A stretch of 13,871 nt of DNA, from NCBI GenBank assembly GCA_900088475.1, contig FLMG01004529.1, positions 13,937 through 27,807 of the forward strand, given 5' to 3'. The notes beneath the pieces were generated by a model, which was not told the origin of the DNA, searched no databases, and worked only from the letters and a program-made list of their open reading frames with translations. Both the position numbers and the translations under genes were made by a program. Below, piece by piece: positions 1 to 8,082 of this stretch (the first letter of the stretch is position 1; every line of letters begins with the position of its first letter). Origin of the DNA: Hyphochytrium catenoides (Eukaryota; Sar; Hyphochytriomycetes; Hyphochytriales; Hyphochytriaceae).

Positions 1-20
1 AGAGAGAGAGAGAGAGAGAG
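1..20. repeat. (AG)n microsatellite at window edge
   Basis: The window opens with ten perfect AG units and may continue to the left. The same dinucleotide (AG/CT) recurs throughout the window. Confidence 0.95.
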
Positions 21-220
21 ACCTTCCAGCCTCTGTTCTGTTGTGTCTTCCTTGAAGGCCTTGTACGGGAGTGAAGCCCCTGAAGGTGTTCCGTTCTTAT
101 GTCTCTGCTTGTGCCTCTTGGATGACACTTCTTTAGGAACGATGGCAGCCGCAGATCCTCTCCTCCTCCTCCTCCCTGCCCTCTTTTGAGAACTTCTTTT
201 CCCGCTTCTTTGCCATCTAC

Positions 221-345
221 CTTTCTCTCTCTCTCTCTCCCTCTCTCTCTCTCCCTCTCTCTCTCTTCTCTCTCTCTCATCTCCCCGTTTCTCTCTCTCT
301 CTCCGTCCTCTCTCTCTCTCTCTCTCTCTCTCCTGTCTTCTCTCT
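221..345. repeat. CT-rich imperfect microsatellite
   Basis: A roughly 125-base stretch is almost wholly C and T, mostly CT dinucleotides with interruptions at about 279-292 and 303-308. The open frame through it (186-410, +) translates to Leu/Ser runs, as expected from the repeat, and is not supported as a gene. Confidence 0.95.
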
Positions 346-805
346 GGCCAAACCCCACAGAACTCACACAGAGCTACAGTCAAACTCATCTTTACAAACC
401 CAAGGTTTAACGTTCAAATATAGCATATATAAACAATGGCTAGAAGACACACACATGCCTAAGGAACGCTGTTTGAGTTTGTGAGTAGAGTGTGTGAGGG
501 TGGCTGGCATCAGAAGCCCAAGCCTCAGTGCAGAAGGAATACTCCAAAGAACTGACCGAAGGGGTACTTCGCCGCTATTATTACTTCCCGAGCTTTAGAG
601 TAATCTATCTTCCTGGAGGGCTCTTCTTATGCATATTATTGGTTCTTGTTGAACTTCACTTCAATGTACCGAAAGCTTGGAAATGTTTCTTATGCTAATA
701 ATTGCATTTGAAACATATCTTTGAATGCAACAAATGAAATAAACAATAGCTCTCCATCTTTACTTTCGTTTATGAGAACTGGGATGGGTGGGCCGTTATG
801 AGCAC
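346..805. other. Spacer with no supported gene
   Basis: I see no convincing coding exon here. The sequence becomes AT-richer from about 600 to 770. An AATAAA hexamer on the + strand at 738-743 could serve as a polyadenylation signal for a gene lying upstream, but no such gene can be shown. A short frame at about 768-860 (+) contains several Trp residues and stops at a TGA near 860. It lies over the start of the tentative gene at 806 in another frame, so I do not call it. Confidence 0.5.
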
Positions 806-1212
806 ATGGTCTCTTACTCACACAATAGAGCTAATGTTATTCAAAGAGATTCTGAAGTGAAGAGTGAGTGGGCGATGGTCTTCCCCAGCAGGCACCTGAG
901 AGACCTACGATTTCTTTATCAGAACAGGCTGCAAGACAGAGTGGAGAGAGGAACAGAGGGAACGGTGAGGAAAGAAGCAAGTGAAGAGGGACATTGGATA
1001 AGCACACTCTCCAGAAAAATATTGTAAGTTGAACTCTCATTCGCGGTCCAGGGAATCTTTTACACTGAGATTTACTGTAAACTATGGACGCCATCGTGTC
1101 TCTCTCTCCCTCTCTCTCTTCTTCGTACTCCGGACTCGGATCCCCCAACATATTTGAGGCTAGACAAGGGGTTTTGGACAAACATACCCACCCTCGAGAG
1201 AAAATCCTCTAA
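806..1212 (+). CDS. Tentative two-exon small gene, unknown product
   Basis: I do not recognise this product. Exon 1 would run 806-1023 and exon 2 1164-1212, giving 88 residues. Exon 1 is an open, mixed-composition frame, rich in Arg and Glu, that reaches a consensus donor GTAAGT at 1024. After a long CT tract (1098-1121) an acceptor CTAG at 1160-1163 restores the same frame with phase 2 on each side, and the frame closes at TAA 1210-1212. An AATAAA follows three bases later (1215-1220). ATG 806 is the first in-frame Met after an upstream stop at 773-775. Against it: no known motif, small size, purine bias that favours open frames, and a 114-codon open frame on the other strand (837-1181). The splice borders are the only real support. 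Confidence 0.25.
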
Positions 1213-1691
1213 GTAATAAAGAGATGAATTTCAGTTCCCTGTAAAGGCCAGGGTGGGTAGGAGAGCTAACTGAAAGAACTTCTAATAGAAGCACCATCAA
1301 TAGGCCCATTCATCAAAGCCATGTCACACCTTGAAGGGCTTTGTATTTGGCTTTTGTTACCTACTGGTCTGGAGGGAACGGACCGTTTGGGGTAAGAACA
1401 CCCCCTTTTCCCAGAAGGGGATGTTGGTCCACTATAAACCAAAGATAACCTGATCCTTCGCCGAAGTGGCATACAAAAGACAGAATGTTAAAGGTCTCAT
1501 GCCTGAACCTCCGCCGTGACCGCTCTAAACGGCCTACAGTATAAAATGCGAGTGTAACGACAGGAAGACAGAGCAATGACATATGGTACAAAAGGGCATA
1601 AGCTCGGAGTATCCCTTTGAGACAGAGGGACAAAGAGATACTAAAATCCTCCGCGAGATAAGGTAGTATCTCTTGGGGAAAGATTCTTCGG
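1213..1691. other. Spacer with no supported gene
   Basis: Apart from the AATAAA at 1215-1220 I see nothing I can name. A short inverted pair lies around 1400-1420 (CCCCTTTT and AGAAGGGG). The long - strand open frame that runs from 2056 down to 1361 crosses here. It is rich in Leu, Ser and Phe, as expected from the pyrimidine-rich complement, and has no recognisable motif. Confidence 0.5.
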
Positions 1692-3151
1692 ATGCGAAGA
1701 CGAGCACTCAGGATGCGGCGCATCCCCAGCGCCAGAGTGCCAGCGGCTGACCAGGGCGGCGGCACATCCCTGGCACTGTCCTCCAGCCTCCAGCAGGCAA
1801 GGGAAGAGACACAAGGTTTGATAGAAAGAGGAGAGCAGTGGGTAGCAAGGGAAGAGCAAGAGCGTAGAGCGGCCAGAAAGAGGAAGAAAGAGACAGAGAG
1901 GATGGCGAGCGCAGGAGGGGAGGAGGGAGGAAAGAAGAGGGAGGAAAGACCATGTGTCAGTGAGAACAGCGCATCGTCCCCATAATAGGATGCAGAGGGA
2001 GGAACATGGGAGAAATGTCTAAGAACGCGGCTAAGAGCTGCAGCTTGACATATCAACCAGATCCTTGGCCCTCATCTCTATCTCCTCTTCCTCTGCTTCT
2101 GCTGTTCTGGTTCCCTCTCTGTATCTCTGGTGTATCCTTGTAGAAGTACCATGTCCTTAGTTGGTGCGTCTCCGTTTTTGGAAGGAGACAAGTGCCGAGG
2201 GCGAAGGGAGCAGAGAAGGCGAATCGGTGACTGAGAGGATCAGGAGCGAAAGGGCACGCACGGTCTGGAGGAAGTTCAAGGGTTGAACTGGACCTGAACA
2301 AACCGATGACTAGACATGGAAATCCTACAATCAATCTGCTAAGCACTCTGAATGAGCTGAACTAAGGAGAAAAAGACCGTTACAGAGGTAGAAGTGGGAA
2401 TGATAGAAAGAGCTGGATGATCCAGCTGTCAAGAGCAAGGTACAGTGCCTCCAGAACATCATGGATGGTAGGCACCGGCCATGGGAATCAGAAGCAGAGA
2501 ATGAAAGAAGGAACTCCGTAGAGAATAATCAGGAGAGATTGGGCAGTCCTACGAGTAGCAGTAACGGAGAACTTTGAGGAGGAGAGAGCGATAGAACAGA
2601 TAGAACCACGAGTAGTCATGAGAGAAGAAGGATGCAATAAAGCATTGCGAAGCCGCATTCTGTAAAAGTGAAGAGATATCCTGCCAGCACCCTGCCGCCA
2701 CATGATAAGCAGACGGAACATCGCGTGATAAACCTTCATTGCTCCTTCCCTTTGGCTTGACTTCTAGTCATCTCCTAGCTGCATATTCTGGGTTGTCTTC
2801 TTCAAGTTTCGAAGATTTTATTAGCGACGATGACAGTTTTTTACTTCGATGCTCCTTGTCGTGAGATTTATCCTATCAGTACCAGCTGAAGAACCATGAG
2901 AACCGACAAAGGCGCGCTTTCTCCTCTTACGTTACTTTCTCATACAATATCAAAATCTCTTCTTGTCTTCTTCCTTATTGTTTGTTAATAAGAATAAAGC
3001 GGAAGGTCTATAAGTTTTCTCACGCTCTCTGTTCCTGCTCTGTCTGGCCCAAGGCCGCTCCTTTTCCTCTACTTTTATTCTCCTGTCGATTGCCTATTTC
3101 TCGCCAACTCGAACCGGGGAGATACCTCCAGTTAAGGCTTTCTTCCGCTTT
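1692..3151 (+). other. Possible exons of an unresolved + strand gene
   Basis: Several short open segments look more protein-like than the surrounding noise, but I could not chain them with consistent phases. Bases 1692-1959 encode an Arg/Glu/Gln-rich, coiled-coil-like stretch ending at a good donor (CA|GTGAGA at 1960). Around 2143 and 2160 are acceptor-like TAG sites after a long pyrimidine tract (2074-2143), followed by an open frame to about 2283 with Trp and mixed residues. Bases 2522-2671 hold another mixed-composition frame on +, but the - strand there also carries a strong acceptor-like site (TTTTACAG, reading down to about 2664) and an 83-codon frame. Bases 2750-3010 are AT- and pyrimidine-rich with no exon I can support. 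AATAAA occurs on + near 2636 and 2993. The region may contain one gene, two, or none. Confidence 0.2.
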
Positions 3152-3520
3152 ATGGATTATGGATGTATCGCCCATAAGAAGAGAAGTCGAAGTTACTGTT
3201 TGGATTATGATGGCTCACCCGGGTTTCTTGTTTACTGCTGTGTAGATGAGGCGGGGAACCCTACTCATATGCGATCTGACCACAAGCTGGGGAGGTGCTA
3301 CGACGGACACAAGGATCAAGTGGCAGTACCAGCGCAGTCCAACGGGGATTCCCTGGTCACAGAATGCCGTGCTCCTTAGTTGCTGGCCTCTGTCAGAAAC
3401 AGTAGAAGTCGTTTTCTGTGCCGCAGGTTTGCTGAGTATGCGGAAGCGGGCGATGGTAGGGCCAAGATAAAGCAGGTTTTACTAAGGAATATGGATAGCA
3501 GGAGAAGAGATTCGATGTAG
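3152..3520 (+). CDS. Tentative last two exons of an unknown gene
   Basis: I do not recognise the product. One exon would run 3152-3294 (or begin further left, since its frame is open back to about 3013) and the last exon 3427-3520, closing at TAG 3518-3520. The acceptor at 3425-3426 is strong (GTTTTCTGTGCCGCAG). The donor (GGGGAG|GTGCTA at 3295) is weaker, but both sides are phase 2, and the joined frame reads ...KLGRFAEYAEAGDG... . The first exon is Cys-rich, with CLD and VYCC clusters faintly like a ricin-type lectin repeat; that likeness is too weak to use. Another acceptor-like TAG at 3243-3245 would give a different exon. The gene would converge on the - strand carboxypeptidase, whose stop is 288 bases away. 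Confidence 0.22.
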
Positions 3521-3665
3521 GGTCAGGGACACAAAACACAAGATCATTGATAGTTAGGTTCTGCTGGCAGCATTTACAGCTGTCACGTACTTCTGTCCTG
3601 GTTAGAGTGAGCCACCGTATAATGTCAGGGTCAAATGGGTCTATCGCCTTCACTTAGAACCAAAG

Positions 3666-3683
3666 CTCTCTCTCTCTCTCTCT
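3666..3683. repeat. (CT)9 microsatellite
   Basis: Nine uninterrupted CT units lie about 125 bases beyond the stop codon of the M32 carboxypeptidase, where they would be (AG)n in its 3' untranslated region if transcription runs that far. Confidence 0.9.
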
Positions 3684-3807
3684 GCTATTCGCTCCCTATG
3701 CGCTGCCCTTCGGGTCTTCATCTGATTACTGGTCCTTGAGAAATCCTTCATCGGCTATCTTTCTCATATGGTTCATTGACTACGTAGTAGATCCCACGGA
3801 AAGGCCC

Positions 3808-5959
3808 CTACAGGCTGTAAACATCCGTGTACTTGGTCTCCAAGTAGTTCAGGAATATTTCTGGGTCGAGCTTCTCGCCTGTGGCCCGCAAAAGGAGGTC
3901 ATCAAAGTTTTCTGGCTCCGATCCTAGCTGATGGACATTCTCGTTCAACCAGCGCTTGATAGGTGCAAACTCCCCTGTCGCGATCTTTTCCTCTACGTCT
4001 GGAATTGCCTTCTTAACACCCTTGAAATAGAGCTGTGCGGCAATCATAGCGCCAAGGGAGTAAGAAGGGAAGTATCCGAGAGTGCCTCCGGACCAGTGGA
4101 TATCCTGCAGGCATCCCTTCGCGTCTGAGGGAACATCAACGCCTAGATACTGCTTCATCTTGGAGTTCCAGATCGTTGGGACTTCCTCTACTGAGATCTG
4201 GCCCGAGATAAGCATCTGCTCAATCTCAAACCTTAGGATAATGTGCAGCGGATACGTCACCTAGTTTAATGACAGCAATGTTAGCAAAAGATCTGAACGT
4301 GGCAACAGAAAGGGCTGGAGAACGGGCAAGACCAATCGAGGAAGCTGATGAATATAGATTACCCGAGAGGGATGAAGAGTGGAGCACTAAGGACTAGCAG
4401 AGAACATAGCGATCTGGGAAGTCTAGGACGATGACGTAGTCATGAACCGACAGACCTCTTAAAAAGCACAGAAGAGTAACAAATGGGACCGATAATGTGG
4501 GAAAAGATATAGGCAAGTAAGCAAATTCCTCACCTCGTCAGCATCCACTCTGATGAGATTAGGTGTGACCTCATTCACCGCCTTATAGAAATCTTCGACT
4601 GTGGCCTCCTTGGTATGAGGGAAATGCTCGTGGAAGATAGGAGTGGCAAACTGCCAGAAGGCCTTCGAGAGGAATATCATCCTCTCCCAGAAGAGAGACT
4701 GCGACTCGTGCACCGCCATCCCAAGAGCTCTTGCTACTGCTGTGCCCTCAAACGCATCACTATCGTCTAAGCCCTGCTCGTACATGGCATGGCCCACTTC
4801 ATGGATGGTACCAGAGATGCCCTCTACCCAGTTCTCCTTAGAGTACCTAGACCGACATTGCGGGTGGGAGAAAACAAGACGCGAGATAAGACAGAATGAA
4901 AGTGGAAGATAGCCTATGGCAGACAATTTGATAGAGGTTTATGCCAGGAATCCTGGGAGAGTGGTTAGGGTATGAGGGATGGCGACCAGCTAAGGAACAG
5001 ACAGGGATTAGAGTCGGGTTCAAGCCTAACCAGCGAGAGATGACAGTGGGCTCGGAAGGAAGGGAGAGAATGAGTTTACCTGGTAGTGATTCGGACATCA
5101 GTGGTGTTGAAGGACGTTGTGAATGGATGTGTCGAGACATCGAGGCGCCCTCTATTGAAGTCAAAGCCAATCTTCTCAGCAAACTCCTTGTTCATCACCT
5201 TCTGCTTCTCGACATCCCAATCATCTCCTCCTTCCAAACAGGCAAGCCGAGGCTGCGTCCTACTCTTCGCATCTGTAATGCGCTGAATGAGGGCTGGAAG
5301 TCGCTGTCTTACTTGGCTGAAAATCTCATTCACTCTGGCTGCTGAGAGCTTCGGGTCAAACATGTCCAACGCTGTGTCATAAGGGTCCATGTCCGGCTCC
5401 CTGAGCTTCAGGACCTGGATTCCAAGGTCCAGTCCAGTCTTGAAAACAGGCGCGAACTTGCTATAGTCACTCTTTTCACGAGCTTCCTGCCAGGTCATAT
5501 AGCCCGTAGAGTGCTGCTCCGTCACCTTCGACACCAGTTCCTCTGACAGCCGGCTGTCATGAAGGTAGTTCTTCTTTAGTAGCTCAAGGTTGCGCACCTC
5601 TCTCTTGGAAAGAGAGGGCAGCTCCTTCTCTGCGGCATCAAGAAGATCCTTGTACTCCTTAGAGGTCTCCCTGGCATGGATAAGGACAGCAATAGCAGCA
5701 AGCTGCTTCCCTCTCTTCGCACCTGCCTTCGTTGGCATCATTACCTACGATTAACGGAGTAGAGAGAGAAAGAGAGGGGAAACGGAGCGAAGGGATAAAG
5801 AAGGGAGAAATGGACGTGAGAGGTCTGGGGCTTGTTCCTGTCGCGAAAGTGCATCATCCACACCTGCTGATCCCAGCCTGCAATGCCTGCCACGGCTTGC
5901 AGGTTGCTGAGGTCCTGCACATACTTGACGAGCCTGTCGTAGGAGCGAAGTTGGGTCAT
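3808..5959 (-). CDS. M32 family (Taq-type) metallocarboxypeptidase
   Basis: This is a zinc carboxypeptidase of peptidase family M32, which removes residues one at a time from peptide C-termini. Exons, in reading order, are 5959-5864, 5744-5080, 4846-4534 and 4260-3808, giving 508 residues, the usual family length. Introns are 119, 233 and 273 bases, all GT-AG, and each junction restores a conserved family segment. Family motifs appear in order: HPF at 238-240, DVRITT at 248-253, the zinc site HEVGH at 269-273 (His269 and His273 as ligands, Glu270 catalytic), HESQS at 300-304 (Glu301 as third ligand), HIILRFE at 364-370, and HWSGGTLGYFPSY at 413-425. The C-terminus (LDPEIFLNYLETKY...) is also typical. 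Met at 5959 fits the usual N-terminus and has A at -3. The frame stays open upstream to a stop, so an N-terminal extension is possible (see 6234-6335). No active-site residue is missing. The upstream neighbour MRPL3 is divergent and functionally unrelated. Confidence 0.95.
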
Positions 5960-6115
5960 CGTAGGGATCCTGGGTCCAGCGGCGGCAAAGTAGTTGCTAG
6001 TCGTTGTAGCGACGTACTTGGTTGAGGTTTTACTCTGGACAAGAAGATTGTGGAATGAAGATGAGGATGCTCAACCACGGGCGATAGATGAAGCGGAGCT
6101 GGCCTTTTCTTGCTT

Positions 6116-6212
6116 ACTCTCTAGGAAGCAAGACACTTCTCTCTCTTCTACTCTGTCTCTCTCTGTCCTCTCCCACTCTGCCTCTAGCTCTGTCTCTGTG
6201 CTCTCTGTCTTG
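6116..6212. repeat. CT-rich tract
   Basis: This imperfect CTCT/CTGT-rich stretch lies within the proposed first intron, or the promoter region, of the carboxypeptidase gene. It is simple sequence and not coding. Confidence 0.75.
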
Positions 6213-6233
6213 TGCCTGTGACGGTAGCGCTAC

Positions 6234-6335
6234 CTTCCGCCCCTTCTGTCTCTGACTGCACGCCACAACTTCCCTTCCTTGACATGTCGCAGGTCGTGTC
6301 GCACCCAAATAAACTCTCGCCTTGAGACTGGTCAT
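6234..6335 (-). other. Possible upstream first exon of the M32 gene
   Basis: Upstream of Met 5959 the carboxypeptidase frame stays open for 25 codons, back to an acceptor-like site (CTTCTTGTCCAG) whose exon would start at 6034. An ATG at 6333-6335 starts a frame that meets a plausible donor (AAG|GTAGCG) with its last exon base at 6234. Both sides are phase 0, so a 199-base intron (6233-6035) would add about 59 residues. The added segment has Arg and Lys residues and few acidic ones, so it could act as a targeting sequence. The ATG has a poor context (T at -3) and another ATG overlaps it in a different frame. This is inference from splice-like signals only. Confidence 0.3.
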
Positions 6336-8082
6336 GCATGTTCCAAATGTAGCTCCATGGTTGGAGGTTATTATTGAGACGGGAGTCTTACATTCTCAAT
6401 AGTGTTGATGTGGATGATGTGGTGGAAGGATTCTGATCATCACTCTTCCCTCCACCCTGCCAAAAATCTTATTCTGTCTCTCTCTGTTTCTCTCTCTTCT
6501 GTCTCTCTCCCTCTCTATAAATATCTATCTGCTTGTCTCTTACTTACTACCTCTACCAGTCTCCTCTCATCACTCGCTCTCTACCAGGAACGTCTTTTCC
6601 TTTCTCCTTGCTTCCCATCTCGTGCCACTTGTCTCCCCTGCTCCTTCTTCGGTTGTTCTTCTCCCTTCTTCTTGCGCATTTCTTCTTCTCTCTGTGTCTC
6701 TTCTCCATCTACCGCTGCTGTGCTGGCTTCTCCTCCTCCGTGTCCAACCTCTGCAAACAAAACAAAGCTGCAGCTGACTTGGTCTCTGTATGCTTGCCTT
6801 CTCATTGAAGTCTTCATGACTGCTTCTCCCTGAAACGTAATCATAGCAGCACTTGATTGGATCTTCTCAGCATTGGAGGCACCTTGAGAGTTCTCTACTA
6901 TATCTCATGAGGAAGCTTGGCACTTGATGAGGAACTATTCCGAACGTCGTAGTGATCGTCGTCGCTGAAAGGGAAGCACTTCTTCCTTGATAATAGCCCC
7001 AGCAGCTTCACTCGAGCAGCTCCTTGACTTGGCTAATGACGCCCTGCATGATGATGATCCAATTTTCCCCTTATCAGTCTCGTAGTAGACAACAAGGGAT
7101 TAATATCATCAGAGACTGGCATCATCCTACTAAGTCTATTATAAATTGGTGGGAATAATTGTTGTGACATGCTGCTGCAGCAAGAAGGTGGCCACATCAT
7201 CAATATCATTATTTAATGGAGGAAGAGGGAAACGTTGTTGATAGTATGAGTTGTTATAAAGTGTTGGCTCTCAATGATGATGAGGAAGCCAGGCCATAGT
7301 AGTAACCAGAAGTAGCTCTTATTATTGTTGCTCTACTACTAGCTCTTCTTGCTCATTGTTGGAAGCCAAGGCAAACAACAGGAGTATCCCCTTCTTAACA
7401 AGGATGATGGGTTGACCGCCACTTCTTACCGCTGCTACTGCTGTCGCCGGCCATAATATATAGTGGTGGTGCTTATCTAATGGAGGAAGAAGGAGTGAAG
7501 AACCTTCTTCCCAGCGTCGCCGTCTTGTTGGAAACTCCCATCAAGAAGTCATCAGTATCCTCACTCTCCTCTCCTCCGTTCTGAGGACAGCCAAGCCCTT
7601 TCAAACCCCTTGATCCTGATGATGATGATGTCCATTAGCGTCGACGCGGAGGAGGCGGCGGAGCATCGTCATCAATCATCATTACTCCGTATTTTTTATT
7701 GGCCTCCGACGATCTCTTGAACGACGATCCGTGAAGATCGGTAAAGTTCTTTATAAATGATTGATGATGCTCATTAGATCAGATCTTGTGCCTGATTACC
7801 AACAGATAGCATTCTCAGTAATTTCTTAGGGCTTGTATTGAGGAACGAAATGAACCTTTATTCCATATTATACCTAACTGCATTGGGGTTTATTTGCAAC
7901 ACAGATTAGAGATATTCTAAATGTCTTTTTATTGCCGGCGGCGATCGCCGCCAGTCTTTGAGAAGGGGATTCGTAAGCTCTGAAGCTTCACTTGTCCACA
8001 TTCTGACGGCACATGAGGATTGCGGAGCTGTGCTCACTGTTGATTCCAGTCTTTTGAAAGCCTGGTAGGGATTCGGTACAGA
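6336..8082. other. Divergent intergenic region
   Basis: This spacer separates the starts of the leftward carboxypeptidase gene and the rightward MRPL3 gene, so it should hold both promoters. Its left part (6470-6760) is pyrimidine-rich, with CTCT runs and a TATAAATA at 6516-6523 on +. From about 6845 to 7985 the sequence changes to many ATC/GAT, CTG and TTC trinucleotides, with stops in all frames and no open frame of 60 codons. TATA-like words occur on + at 7254-7261 and 7752-7758, the latter about 330 bases before the MRPL3 ATG; none can be assigned. I see no tRNA-like or other structured RNA gene. Confidence 0.6.
7937..7952. promoter_or_regulatory. 16-base perfect GC-rich palindrome upstream of MRPL3
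   Basis: GGCGGCGATCGCCGCC is its own reverse complement and stands out as a GC-rich island in AT-rich surroundings, 130 bases before the MRPL3 start codon. It could bind a dimeric regulator or form a hairpin in a 5' leader. The role is inference from position and symmetry alone. Confidence 0.4.

Noticed and set aside
186-410. 74-codon Leu/Ser-rich frame.
   Set aside because: It is the translation of a CT microsatellite.
1361-2056. A 231-codon - strand open frame.
   Set aside because: It is Leu/Ser/Phe-rich as expected from pyrimidine-biased sequence, has no known motif, and competes with a more mixed coiled-coil-like frame on +.
3152-3379. Ricin-type lectin repeat suggested by CLD and VYCC spacing.
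   Set aside because: The QxW signature is absent and the likeness rests on a few residues in an unproven exon.
4459-4926. Start of carboxypeptidase exon 3 at Met 4926.
   Set aside because: The segment before 4846 is intron that happens to stay open. Splicing at 4846 joins DVRITT to RYSKENW and rebuilds the conserved family sequence.
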